From positions 154,081 to 218,080 of the forward strand of contig NZ_BAAAPN010000045.1 in assembly GCF_039531165.1 (NCBI RefSeq): a DNA stretch of 64,000 nucleotides, in the 5' to 3' direction. Positions 54,701 through 62,781 of this stretch are shown in pieces. The position numbers were made by a program, and so were the translations under genes. Numbering within the stretch: the first letter of the stretch is position 1; every line of letters begins with the position of its first letter. The notes beneath the pieces are model-generated. The model had not been told where the DNA came from, made no database searches, and saw nothing but the letters and a program-made list of their open reading frames with translations. This DNA comes from Nostocoides_A vanveenii. Lineage in GTDB: Bacteria > Actinomycetota > Actinomycetes > Actinomycetales > Dermatophilaceae.

Positions 54701-56041
54701 AGTCCGGCGATCGGTGACCGCGATCCCACCCTGACCATCCGCTTCACCGCGCCCCAGCTCGTCGCCGGGCTTCGCGTCCACGCCCGGGCCGACTGGCTGG
54801 CCGAGAACGCGCCGATGACGGTGGCCGTCACCCGGGACGGCCGGCGCACCGTGGCGGTGCTCGGCATCGACGGGCGGATTGCGCTGCCGGCGATGGCGAC
54901 CACCGCCTTGGTCCTGCAATTCATCCCGGACGCGGGCACCGACCACATCACGGCCCTGGAGCTGGCCGGCGTCGACGTCGCCGGATTCGCCCCATCGCCA
55001 CCCGGTCCGAGCGTCGGCGTCGCGTGCGGCGGAGGGCCGAAGCTGCTCGTGGGCGGGACCACCATCCCGACCGCGGTCATCGGTGAGCGCGCGGCCGTGG
55101 CCGGCGCGGGCACCCTGGTCTGGCAGGCCTGTGCGAGCGCTCCCGTCCCGAAGGGCACCACCGAGGTCAGTGTGGGCAGGTGGCGCGACCTGGTGCCGGC
55201 CCAGCTCGTGGCCCGCGCCGACGCGGGCCCGGTCGCCGGCTCCACCGCTGCCGCGGGCACGGCTCCCGAGGTCGTGGCCGCTGCGGACGGTGGCCTGACT
55301 GCGAGGGTCGAGTCCGCGGCATACGACCGGTTCGTGGTGCTCACTCAAAATGCCAACCCCGGCTGGCGGGCCCGCGCCGGGGGCACGGCCTTGGTGCCGC
55401 GAACCGTCGACGGCTACCGCCAGGCCTTCGTCCTGCCGGCCGGTGCGGGTGGCGAGGTGGTCATCGATTTTGCGCCGGACCGTCCCTACCGGCGCGCGCT
55501 CGGGGCCGGCGGTGTGCTCGGGCTGGGGGTGCTGGTGGCGGCGACCTGGCCCGGCCGTCGGCGCGTCGTGCCCGTCGACGAGGGCGGCCCCGGCCAACCC
55601 ACGCGTCGCGGCGTGCGCGCCCTGGGCGTGCTCGCGCTCGGCGCATTGCTTGCCGGTATGCCAGGTGCTGTCCTCGCCGGGCTCGTCCTGATCGCATCCG
55701 GCCGGGGCCGGCGACCCGGTGATGCCGCGGCTGATCACGATCGGGCGCCGCAAGAGCGACCCACGACCCGGGCAGTGGTGGCTGCTCTCGGAGGCGCGGC
55801 GACACGCCAGCCGGCCCCGGTTGTCGTGGTGATCCTGCTCACCCTGGCCGGCGCCGTTCAGGCGGGCTTCGCCGATGGCACCGGGCCTGGGGCGGCATGG
55901 GTCGAGGCGACGACGCGCACGCTCAGCCTGGTGGCGCTGCTGATCGTGGTGGCTGCGGCTCCACCTGCTCCCCCGCCGCTGGGGACCGGCGGCGCAGGGA
56001 CGCCCAGCGGATCGCCGGAGCCTCGATCCAGGCGAAGCTGA
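51797..56041 (+). CDS. AftD/DUF3367-like giant GT-C membrane glycosyltransferase, copy 2
   Basis: A 1414-residue protein. Residues 30-440 are a GT-C membrane domain; the first outside loop reads GEDTKNDLYVDAW, then GMLQNQGYGYLFPMAPFY, the DUF3367/AftD hallmark with catalytic-type acids. Residues about 480-1230 are extracytoplasmic, with two discoidin-like carbohydrate-binding modules (ALDGDSATAWLTLGD and VLDADPGTAWSPAIGD). The C-terminal region has YDRFVVLTQNANPGWRA and then several helices. In M. tuberculosis AftD (Rv0236c) adds arabinofuranose to arabinogalactan and lipoarabinomannan; the sugar here is not provable. GAGG lies before the GTG. The 3' end overlaps the convergent acyltransferase gene by 119 bp. 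Confidence 0.83.
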   Translation: MTPPHPGSRDVGPATDAGLAEASVSRHGRREPRDPASALTTLAGLALVWTVAWSTPAGQIGEDTKNDLYVDAWGLMRRALHLWDPQVTWGMLQNQGYGYLFPMAPFYAVLSEVLPVWVVQRLWWTALLTIGYLAMLALLRSLTDGRLGAVHVGALAYTLAPRVLSTLGAISPEAQTQLLAPAILLPLVLAGRGRLGPRRAVALSAVAILLCGGVNATATLLACVPAGLWLITERRWWSHALTWWWAGAVIASTAWWLGPLLLLGRYSPPFLTWIENANAVVQTVGLLDVVKGTTHWLGHLLVPGGPWWPAGWALTDSPSVVVATTILGGLGLAGLAMPIRRRGFLLATLCAGVLLIALGHEGPLASPIAGAVRDAFDGPLAPFRNVHKADPLVRLPLTIGLVNALRHLARAVAHLTSPRAEAAGARRVVPALAAGLVVIGAAPALGGTVATRGTFTGMPTYWRDAGEWLDRHTANGGAVLLPSASFGEYTWGRTIDEPLRSLTTAPYAVRDAVPLTPAGTIRFLDEITRRAQSGRDLRGVGRALLAAGVKYVVLRNDLATDLTGGPPVAVTRSALLDSPGISRVAGFGKPQRDVTGTPVSPVEIFAITGTASPRLTLWPGASIPVVAGASEALPALQESALAGGPVLFDGDATPRDGTARVETDTFAARDRYFGTTRGQDVTRMLTRAEAEGAADYFPWPAPGLRTTVTYGGGLASLTASSALSDRLTFAGLVPARRPYAALDGDSATAWLTLGDPAPTWTATFAADRRIDAIEIRPAADRRRFGSVAAATRVRVSFGGQSIDVDLAVHGSRIALPANHGRELTITIVRTSSGDPGLALTGLAEIAVPGLDAREIVDAPAPATSGPTGGFVLSRDPEAFDGCIRSAAGYQCLEGSGWPAEETGELRRSVSTTAASTYAMSGTLVADPAHPSPLLALPGIASITASSTRAAGQVGAPRAVLDADPGTAWSPAIGDRDPTLTIRFTAPQLVAGLRVHARADWLAENAPMTVAVTRDGRRTVAVLGIDGRIALPAMATTALVLQFIPDAGTDHITALELAGVDVAGFAPSPPGPSVGVACGGGPKLLVGGTTIPTAVIGERAAVAGAGTLVWQACASAPVPKGTTEVSVGRWRDLVPAQLVARADAGPVAGSTAAAGTAPEVVAAADGGLTARVESAAYDRFVVLTQNANPGWRARAGGTALVPRTVDGYRQAFVLPAGAGGEVVIDFAPDRPYRRALGAGGVLGLGVLVAATWPGRRRVVPVDEGGPGQPTRRGVRALGVLALGALLAGMPGAVLAGLVLIASGRGRRPGDAAADHDRAPQERPTTRAVVAALGGAATRQPAPVVVVILLTLAGAVQAGFADGTGPGAAWVEATTRTLSLVALLIVVAAAPPAPPPLGTGGAGTPSGSPEPRSRRS

Positions 56042-57152
56042 TGGCTGCGAGGGCCATGGTGATCGGGACACCGATGGCCAAGAGTGCGGCCAACCCGCCG
56101 CTGAAGACGTCGACGCCGGTCACGGCATAGAGCCCGACGAAGACCGGGACGTGCCACAGAAAGATGCCGTAGGAGATCCGGCCCACCCAGACCACGCCCG
56201 GGCGAGAGAGCCAGCCCGTCCACCAGCCGCGCGAGCCGAGGACCACCGGCCCGAGCAGGGCGGCGGCGAAGACGCAGGAGAGCAGCATCTTGGTCGTCAA
56301 CTGCCATCCGCTAACGATGCCGAGCGTCAGCAACCCGGCCACCGGTGTGGTGGCCAGGGCGTAGACGGCGGCGCCCAGAGCCAGCACGGGGCCCGGTGCG
56401 GCCATCCAGGCGCGCAGCCGGCGGGCGAGCGGATGCGACTGCCGGACAACGGCTTCCGCGAGGATCATGCCGATGAGGAAGCTCGCGCTGCGTGCCGGCA
56501 GCCAGCGCTCGTAGGGCGTGTCCACGCGCAAGTCACCACTGGGTGCCAGCCAGGTGCAGGCCAAGGCGAGAGGAAGCAGCGCCGTCAGCAGGGTCAGCGG
56601 CGCGTCCGCATTCCGCCGCCGCACGCGGTGCAGAAGTGCGGCCGCAATGGGGAGCACCGCATAGAAGGAGAGTTCGGTGGCGATCGACCAGGCGGGGGAG
56701 AAACTGGGGATCTGCGAACCGGGCGCATAGATTTGCAGCGCCAGCGCGTGCAGCACCACATCCCGCGCGTCCGGCCGTGCGGCCACGCAGACAACCAGCA
56801 GCACGACCCAGTAGGCGGGGAGCACGCGCGCGGCCCGGCGCAACAGATAGGTGCCGATGTCGAGCCGCTCCCCAGGGGCGCGCAGGAAGCCGAGGTGGAG
56901 CAGATAGCCGGAAAGCGTGAAGAAGAGGGCCACGCCGAAATCGCCGCGTCCCAGCAGCGCACCCCAGAATCCGCCCGAGTTCACAAAACCGGTCAGATAG
57001 GCCGCGTGGGTGAGCACGACGAGACCGACCGCAACGGCGCGCAGGCCGTCCAATGCGGCGACGTGCGCGGGGAGCACGGCACGGTGGCGGTGCTCCGAAT
57101 CCATGGCGGGCAGCATACGGACGCGGTCTGGCAGCGACGCGGAGGTTTCCAT
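55923..57152 (-). CDS. OafA-type O-acyltransferase (membrane domain only)
   Basis: A 409-residue acyltransferase-3 family protein with about 10-11 helices. HVAALDGLRAVAVGLVVLTH supplies the essential His, FTLSGYLLHLGFL and PAWSIATELSFYAVLPI are the other signatures. Unlike the 42349-44319 enzyme it has no SGNH domain, so acyl transfer to the final acceptor may need a partner. The last 39 codons overlap the 3' end of the AftD-like gene on the other strand. The start is uncertain: ATG 57152 is used; a Met at 57104 would also keep the whole domain. Confidence 0.82.
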   Translation of the reverse strand: METSASLPDRVRMLPAMDSEHRHRAVLPAHVAALDGLRAVAVGLVVLTHAAYLTGFVNSGGFWGALLGRGDFGVALFFTLSGYLLHLGFLRAPGERLDIGTYLLRRAARVLPAYWVVLLVVCVAARPDARDVVLHALALQIYAPGSQIPSFSPAWSIATELSFYAVLPIAAALLHRVRRRNADAPLTLLTALLPLALACTWLAPSGDLRVDTPYERWLPARSASFLIGMILAEAVVRQSHPLARRLRAWMAAPGPVLALGAAVYALATTPVAGLLTLGIVSGWQLTTKMLLSCVFAAALLGPVVLGSRGWWTGWLSRPGVVWVGRISYGIFLWHVPVFVGLYAVTGVDVFSGGLAALLAIGVPITMALAAISFAWIEAPAIRWASLRRRSPAAGEQVEPQPPRSAAPPG

Positions 57153-57157
57153 CCGTC

Positions 57158-57174
57158 CTACTCGCTGGTAGCAT
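57158..57174 (+). promoter_or_regulatory. 14-bp dyad and -10 box before the DUF3068 gene
   Basis: CTACTCGCTGGTAG (57158-57171) matches the locus dyad, and TAGCAT (57169-57174) overlapping its right half is a TANNNT -10 box. Transcription would start near 57181, leaving a leader of about 48 nt with an AGGAGA ribosome site before ATG 57229. Confidence 0.5.
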
Positions 57175-57228
57175 CTGCCGACCACTGCTCCGGCCGGCCG
57201 GCCCCCCATTAGGAGAACGACCTCGATC

Positions 57229-58359
57229 ATGCGGAAAATTCTCGGACCGCTCCTGCTTGGCCTCGGTGGCTTCCTGCTGACCACTGCCCTGATGGTGGCG
57301 CTGTGGGTGCCCGGGCAGGTCAAGAAGACTCCGCTCGACGTCGACAGCATCACCACGCTCCTCGGTGATGCGAGCTATCTCGGCAGTGACCGGGCGCCCG
57401 TCAAGGCGACCAGTCACACGGTTATCGACGGCGACGCCTCGACCGGGGCGGTCGCGGTCTTCCAGAGCTTCACCTGCCTGATGTGGAATAAGGACGGCAA
57501 GGCTCCCAACTGTGTCAGTGCCGAGGCCGCGGACACCCGCCTGATCAACGCGGGCGCCGACAACTTCGCCACCGACCGGGTGACCGCGGAAGCCGTCTCC
57601 GACCAGGAAAAGTTCCTCGGCGCCAATGCCTCGCCGCACGAGGGTCTGATCAACAAATTCCCCTTCGGCGTGGAGAAGAAGACCTACCCCTTCTGGGACG
57701 GCATCCTCAACCGGGCTGTGGACGCGGCGTTCGTCGGTGAGGAGAAGCTCGACGGGCTCAGCACCTACAAGTTCAATATCAACGTCCAGGACCAGCCTGC
57801 TGAGGTTGCCTCCGGCGTGCAGGGCAAGTACTCCGACGACAAGACGATGTGGATCGACCCGGTCACCGGCTCGATCATCAAGCAGGCCGAGAAGCAGGTC
57901 CGCACCCTCGCCGACGGTGGGTCCGCCCTCGACATGAACCTCGCCTTCACCGACGAGCAGGTGGCCTCGAACGTCTCCGACGCCAAGGCCAACGGCAACA
58001 AGCTCGGCCTGGTCGGCAAGATGCCCTGGATCGCCGGCCTGCTCGGCCTGGCGAGCCTGGCGCTCGGCGCCCTGCTCGTCCTGGGCAAGGGCGACGACGA
58101 TGATGTGGCGCCCGCTGCTGCGGCTCCGGCTGCAGGCACGACCGCGGCAGGCGCCACCACCGTCGGCACGACGCTGCCGCGCGGCACCGACCCGGCTCTC
58201 GACACGACGGTCCGCCGCCCCGGCGCTCCCGGCGCTGGGGCGACGGCCCCCGACGCAACCCGGCCGCTGCCGCGCCTGGAGCAGGGCGGCCCGCTCTTCG
58301 GCAGCCGTGACCCCAAGGACCCCGAGAGCGGTTCGGGCATCAATCTGACGAAGGGCTGA
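57229..58359 (+). CDS. DUF3068/PorA-family cell-envelope protein
   Basis: A 376-residue protein with a membrane helix at residues 5-27 (ILGPLLLGLGGFLLTTALMV), an extracytoplasmic beta-rich domain (about 30-255), a second helix (about 263-285) and a low-complexity cytosolic tail rich in Ala, Thr, Pro and Gly. ADTRLINAG, FPFGVEKKTYPFWD and MWIDPVTGSIIK are the DUF3068 landmarks. Databases call these PorA-family, but the fold looks like a double-anchored envelope protein, not a classical porin. AGGAGA lies about 13 nt before the ATG. The UDP-glucuronate decarboxylase-like gene follows after 11 nt. Confidence 0.83.
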   Translation: MRKILGPLLLGLGGFLLTTALMVALWVPGQVKKTPLDVDSITTLLGDASYLGSDRAPVKATSHTVIDGDASTGAVAVFQSFTCLMWNKDGKAPNCVSAEAADTRLINAGADNFATDRVTAEAVSDQEKFLGANASPHEGLINKFPFGVEKKTYPFWDGILNRAVDAAFVGEEKLDGLSTYKFNINVQDQPAEVASGVQGKYSDDKTMWIDPVTGSIIKQAEKQVRTLADGGSALDMNLAFTDEQVASNVSDAKANGNKLGLVGKMPWIAGLLGLASLALGALLVLGKGDDDDVAPAAAAPAAGTTAAGATTVGTTLPRGTDPALDTTVRRPGAPGAGATAPDATRPLPRLEQGGPLFGSRDPKDPESGSGINLTKG

Positions 58360-58370
58360 TCGTCCAAGCT

Positions 58371-59363
58371 ATGCGTGTCGTCGTCACAGGTGGCGCCGGC
58401 TTCCTTGGCTCCCACTTGTGCGAACGACTGCTCGCGCGCGGGGACCAGGTCGTCTGCCTCGACAACTTCCTCACGGGGACGCCGGACAATGTCGCCCAAC
58501 TGCTCGAAGTCCCCGGCTTCCGGCTGTTCCGCACCGATGTCACCGACTACCTCCACGTCACCGGGGATGTCGACATCGTGCTGCACTTCGCCTCGCCGGC
58601 CTCGCCGATCGACTACCTCCGGGTGCCCATCGAAACCCTGAAGGTCGGGTCCATCGGCACCTTGCACGCGCTCGGCCTGGCGAAGGAGAAGCGGGCCCGA
58701 TTCGTGCTCGCGTCGACCTCGGAGGTCTACGGCGATCCGGAGATTCACCCGCAGCCGGAGTCCTACTGGGGTCACGTCAACCCGGTCGGCCCGCGTGGCG
58801 TCTACGACGAGGCCAAGCGGTTCGCCGAGGCGCTCACCCTGGCCTACCGGCATACGCACGACGTCAACACCGGGATCCTGCGGATCTTCAACACCTTCGG
58901 GCCGCGGATGCGGCCCAACGACGGACGAGCCATCCCCAACTTCATCCGTCAGGCCCTCGCCGGCGAGCCGGTCACCGTCGCCGGCGACGGGTTGCAGACC
59001 CGCTCGATCTGTTATGTGGACGACCTCGTCACGGGGATCCTCGCGATGGCCGATGCCGACCACCAGGGTCCGATCAATCTCGGCAACCCGCACGAGTTGT
59101 CGATGCTCGACCTGGCCCGGTGGATCGTCGACCTCACCGGCTCGAGTAGCGAGGTCGTGCACATCGAGCGCCCGGTCGACGACCCGACCGTGCGGCAGCC
59201 GGACACCACCCTCGCGCAGCGCCTGCTCGGCTGGACTCCGCAGGTCCCCGTCGAGGACGGCCTGCGCCGCACGATCGCGTGGTTCCGAGAGCAGGACGAG
59301 CGCCACGCCTTCAGCGCGCCGCCGCTGGCCCCGGAGACCACCGAGCAGATCCTCCACGGCTGA
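58371..59363 (+). CDS. UDP-glucuronate decarboxylase-like NAD-dependent epimerase
   Basis: A 330-residue extended short-chain dehydrogenase. The NAD motif is VTGGAGFLGSHL (Gly-x-x-Gly-x-x-Gly), the catalytic pair is Tyr145 and Lys149 in YDEAKR, and FASPASPIDY, TSEVYGDPEIHPQ, NTFGPRMRPNDGR and GDGLQTRSICYVDD are the blocks of UDP-xylose synthase. It probably oxidises and decarboxylates UDP-glucuronate to UDP-xylose. Other UDP-sugar epimerases of the subgroup remain possible. It could supply a pentose to the adjacent glycan pathway, and is cotranscribed with the DUF3068 gene. Confidence 0.85.
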   Translation: MRVVVTGGAGFLGSHLCERLLARGDQVVCLDNFLTGTPDNVAQLLEVPGFRLFRTDVTDYLHVTGDVDIVLHFASPASPIDYLRVPIETLKVGSIGTLHALGLAKEKRARFVLASTSEVYGDPEIHPQPESYWGHVNPVGPRGVYDEAKRFAEALTLAYRHTHDVNTGILRIFNTFGPRMRPNDGRAIPNFIRQALAGEPVTVAGDGLQTRSICYVDDLVTGILAMADADHQGPINLGNPHELSMLDLARWIVDLTGSSSEVVHIERPVDDPTVRQPDTTLAQRLLGWTPQVPVEDGLRRTIAWFREQDERHAFSAPPLAPETTEQILHG

Positions 59364-59392
59364 CCGGTCGCCCGGCCCAGGGCGGGGTCGGG

Positions 59393-60175
59393 TCAGAGTG
59401 GTTTAGCGCCCGCCTCGCGGTCCGCGGCGAGCGCGGCCGCACCCACGATGCCGGCCTCGTTCTGCAAACCGGCCGGGATGATCGGGGTGCGCAGTTCCAG
59501 ATAGGGCAAGAAGCGGTCGGCCTTGCGAGAGACGCCCCCACCGACGACAAAGAGGTCGGGCCACAGGAGGTCTTCAAGCCGCTTGTAGTAGGGCTGGAGC
59601 CGCTCCTGCGCCCACTCCTTGTATTTCAGGCCCTCGCGATCCTTGGCGCTCGACGCCGCTCGGGTCTCGGCGTCGTGGCCATTGACCTCCATGTGCCCCA
59701 GCTCGCAGTTGGGGATCAGGACGCCGTCGTGGATCAAGGCGATCCCGATGCCGGTGCCGAGCGTGGTCAGGACGATCAGGCCCTCCTTGTCGGCCGCTGC
59801 GCCGAAGCGATCCTCGGCGACCCCGGCGGCGTCGGCGTCGTTGACCAGTAAGCAGGTGCGGCCGAGCGCCTTGGAGAAGATGTCCTCACCGGCGGCGTCG
59901 ATCCACGACTTGTCGATATTCGCGGCGGTCCGCACGATCCCGTGCTGGACGACGCCGGGGATGGTGACGCCGATCGGGGCACCCTTGGGCAACTCGTCGG
60001 CGAAGGAGTCGGCGATCTCGTCGACGATCGCGGCGACCGCGTTGGGGGTGGACTTCTCCGGGGTGGCGATCTTCAACCGCGGGGCGAGCAATTTGCCGGT
60101 GGCGAGGTCGACGGGGGCGCCTTTGATCCCCGACCCCCCGATGTCGATCCCGAGCGCGACCTTTGCCTTGGCCAT
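59393..60175 (-). CDS. ppgK: Polyphosphate glucokinase
   Basis: A 260-residue ROK-family kinase that phosphorylates glucose using polyphosphate or ATP. ALGIDIGGSGIKGAPVD is the phosphate-binding start, PGVVQHGIVRTAANIDKSW and VLTTLGTGIGIALIHDG are family landmarks, and LKYKEWAQERLQPYYKRLE is the PpgK-specific helix. I start at ATG 60175 with AAGGGC about 9 nt upstream; the frame is open to 60361 but without family-like sequence. It is convergent with the UDP-xylose synthase-like gene (29-nt gap). Confidence 0.93.
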   Translation of the reverse strand: MAKAKVALGIDIGGSGIKGAPVDLATGKLLAPRLKIATPEKSTPNAVAAIVDEIADSFADELPKGAPIGVTIPGVVQHGIVRTAANIDKSWIDAAGEDIFSKALGRTCLLVNDADAAGVAEDRFGAAADKEGLIVLTTLGTGIGIALIHDGVLIPNCELGHMEVNGHDAETRAASSAKDREGLKYKEWAQERLQPYYKRLEDLLWPDLFVVGGGVSRKADRFLPYLELRTPIIPAGLQNEAGIVGAAALAADREAGAKPL

Positions 60176-60293
60176 GTCTGGTGCCCTTTCGCCGTTGCGA
60201 GCGTGCCTGTCGTCGGGTCGAGGGTAGTGCTTCCACCACCGGCATGGCGGGGCGGCCGGACCCGGGTGGATCCGGGCACCCCGACCAGCCGGA

Positions 60294-61115
60294 TCATGCC
60301 CGTTCAGCGACGAAGATGACCGTGCCCGGCAGGACTGCGCCTCGGGTCGGCGACCAGCCACCCCACTCCTGGGTGTTGCGCTCTGGCCACTCCGGCTCGA
60401 TCACGTCGACCAACCGCAACCCGGCGGCGACGATCTCGCGGACCCGCTGCCCGAGCGTGCGGTGGTGCTCGACGTAGGTCAGGCGCCCGTGGTCGTCGCG
60501 TTCGGCATAGGGGCGGGTGTCGAAGTAGCTCTGCACGACGGTCAATCCCTCGGGCCCCGGTTCGTCGGGGAAGGCCCACCGGATCGGGTGCGTCGTGGAA
60601 AAGACGAAGCGGCCGCCGGGCCGCAGGACACGCGCCGCCTCGCGCATCACCCGAGCCGAATCCGCGACGAAGGGCACCACCCCGTAGGCCGTGAAGACCG
60701 CCGCGAAACTCGCGTCCCCGAAGGGCAGGCGCGCCCCATCGCACTGGACCAGCGGGACGGACGCGTGCGTGCCGCCGCCCGTTCGGCGCCGCTGGATCCC
60801 TACCGCCTGCGCCAGCATCCTGCCGGACAGATCGCTCGCGACCACCGGCACGCCCTGCCCGGCCAGCCAGCGCGAGCACTGCGCGGCACCGGCGCCGATC
60901 TCCAGGACCGGACCGGACGGCATACCGGCACCGGTGAGCAGGCGTAACTCGTCTTCGGTCCAGCCCTCAGGCCCCCAGACGAAGTCGTCGTCACCGAGGA
61001 AGGCGCCGTGCTCGGCGTAATAGTCGCCGGCCTCCCGGTCCCACCAGGCGCGCTGCGCGGCGACCGACTCCGGCTGGGTCACCGCATCCCGGCTGACGTG
61101 CACCGATTCGCTCAT
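60294..61115 (-). CDS. Class I SAM methyltransferase beside rpsA
   Basis: A 273-residue protein. AAQRAWWDREAGDYYAEHG is the typical N-terminal segment, VLEIGAGAAQCSRWLAG is motif I, VASDLSGRML motif II, FTAYGVVPFVADS and VLRPGGRFVFSTTHPIRW follow. It resembles a methyltransferase often found divergent from rpsA in high-GC actinobacteria; the substrate is unknown and probably a small molecule. ATG 61115 is preferred over ATG 61142 because the shorter form begins SESVHVSRD like the family. It is divergent from rpsA across 186 nt. Confidence 0.82.
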   Translation of the reverse strand: MSESVHVSRDAVTQPESVAAQRAWWDREAGDYYAEHGAFLGDDDFVWGPEGWTEDELRLLTGAGMPSGPVLEIGAGAAQCSRWLAGQGVPVVASDLSGRMLAQAVGIQRRRTGGGTHASVPLVQCDGARLPFGDASFAAVFTAYGVVPFVADSARVMREAARVLRPGGRFVFSTTHPIRWAFPDEPGPEGLTVVQSYFDTRPYAERDDHGRLTYVEHHRTLGQRVREIVAAGLRLVDVIEPEWPERNTQEWGGWSPTRGAVLPGTVIFVAERA

Positions 61116-61301
61116 CCGGCTCCTTCGCGACGCTTTGACCACGTATGGACGCGGCCGATAGACTTACCAGGCACTCGTGTGCGCTCTCCCTGGTCCCGGT
61201 CGACATCGCTGATGTCTGCCCGCACCCGGGGGAATCGTATGCGGGCGCACCAACACCCTGTCCGCACTATTCCCTGTCCACATCAAAGGTTCCCTGCACA
61301 T

Positions 61302-62774
61302 ATGACTGCAACCACGGTCTCCTCGACCGCCCCTCAGATCGCGATCAACGACATCGGTTCCGAGGAAGAGCTTCTGGCCGCTATCGACCAGACCATCAAG
61401 CATTTCAATGACGGCGACATCGTCGAAGGCCGCATCGTCAAGGTCGACCGCGACGAGGTCCTCCTCGACATCGGCTACAAGACCGAGGGCGTCATCCCCT
61501 CGCGTGAGCTGTCGATCAAGCACGACGTCGACCCCAATGAGGTCGTCAAGGTCGGCGACGAGGTCGAAGCCCTGGTTCTCCAGAAGGAGGACAAGGAAGG
61601 TCGGCTGATCCTGTCCAAGAAGCGTGCGCAGTACGAGCGCGCCTGGGGCACCATCGAGCGCATCAAGGAAGAGGACGGCGTCGTCAAGGGCTCCGTCATC
61701 GAGGTGGTTAAGGGTGGTCTCATCCTCGACATCGGCCTGCGTGGCTTCCTGCCGGCGTCCCTCGTCGAGATGCGTCGCGTCCGCGACCTCCAGCCCTATG
61801 TCGGCAAGGAGATAGAGGCCAAGATCATCGAGCTCGACAAGAACCGCAACAACGTCGTGCTGTCGCGCCGTGCGTGGCTCGAGCAGACCCAGTCCGAGGT
61901 CCGCACGACCTTCCTGCGTGAACTCAAGCAGGGTCAGGTGCGCTCCGGTGTGGTCAGCAGCATTGTCAACTTCGGTGCGTTCGTTGACTTGGGCGGCGTC
62001 GACGGTCTCGTCCACGTCTCCGAGCTGTCCTGGAAGCACATCGACCACCCGTCCGAGGTCGTCGAGGTCGGCGATGAGGTCACCGTCGAGGTGCTGGACG
62101 TCGACATGGACCGCGAGCGCGTCTCGCTGTCGCTGAAGGCGACCCAGGAAGACCCGTGGCAGCACTTCGCCCGCACCCACGCGATCGGTCAGGTCGTGCC
62201 GGGCAAGGTCACCAAGCTGGTGCCCTTCGGTGCGTTCGTCCGCGTCGCGGACGGCATCGAGGGCCTGGTCCACATCTCCGAGCTGGCCGAGCGCCATGTG
62301 GAGTTGCCGGAGCAGGTCGTCACCGTCGGTCAGGAGATCTTCGACAAGGTCATCGACATCGACCTCGAGCGTCGCCGCATCAGCCTGTCACTGAAGCAGG
62401 CCAACGAGGACGGCGCCGGCCAGGTCGAGTTCGACCCGACCCTCTACGGCATGGCCGCGGAGTACGACGAGCAGGGCAACTACAAGTACCCCGAGGGCTT
62501 CGACGCCGAGACCAACGAGTGGCTCGAGGGCTACGAGAAGCAGCGTGAGGCGTGGGAGAAGCAGTACGCCCAGGCGTTCGCCCGCTGGGAGGCGCACCGC
62601 GCCCAGGTCGAGGCCGCGGCCAAGGCCGACGCAGAGAGCAGCGAGACCGCGGGCGAGACCCAGTCCTCCTACTCCTCCGCCAGCGGCTCCAGCGCCTCCG
62701 CGCCGGTCGCCGAGGGCACCCTCGCCTCCGACGAGGCGCTCGCCGCGCTGCGCGAGAAGCTCACCGGTAACTGA
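61302..62774 (+). CDS. rpsA: 30S ribosomal protein S1
   Basis: A 490-residue actinobacterial S1 with four S1 RNA-binding domains, about residues 38-107, 120-190, 208-277 and 293-362; for example DGDIVEGRIVKVDRDEVLLD opens the first and VSSIVNFGAFVDLGGVDGLV lies in the third. The last 120 residues are low-complexity, first Glu/Tyr-rich and then Ser/Ala-rich (SSYSSASGSSAS). ATG 61302 has AAAGG 12 nt upstream and gives the family N-terminus; an open frame further upstream to 61008 is spurious. A strong terminator follows. Confidence 0.96.
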   Translation: MTATTVSSTAPQIAINDIGSEEELLAAIDQTIKHFNDGDIVEGRIVKVDRDEVLLDIGYKTEGVIPSRELSIKHDVDPNEVVKVGDEVEALVLQKEDKEGRLILSKKRAQYERAWGTIERIKEEDGVVKGSVIEVVKGGLILDIGLRGFLPASLVEMRRVRDLQPYVGKEIEAKIIELDKNRNNVVLSRRAWLEQTQSEVRTTFLRELKQGQVRSGVVSSIVNFGAFVDLGGVDGLVHVSELSWKHIDHPSEVVEVGDEVTVEVLDVDMDRERVSLSLKATQEDPWQHFARTHAIGQVVPGKVTKLVPFGAFVRVADGIEGLVHISELAERHVELPEQVVTVGQEIFDKVIDIDLERRRISLSLKQANEDGAGQVEFDPTLYGMAAEYDEQGNYKYPEGFDAETNEWLEGYEKQREAWEKQYAQAFARWEAHRAQVEAAAKADAESSETAGETQSSYSSASGSSASAPVAEGTLASDEALAALREKLTGN

Positions 62775-62781
62775 GGCACCG

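Noticed and set aside
51758..56071. A 1437-codon open frame antisense to the second AftD-like gene
   Set aside because: Its translation is low-complexity Arg/Gly/Ala with no domain, and the plus strand has clear transmembrane and carbohydrate-binding domains. At this GC content antisense frames stay open by chance.
61008..61301. Longer N-terminus for ribosomal protein S1
   Set aside because: It would cross the divergent methyltransferase promoter and gene start and has no S1-like sequence; ATG 61302 has a ribosome site.
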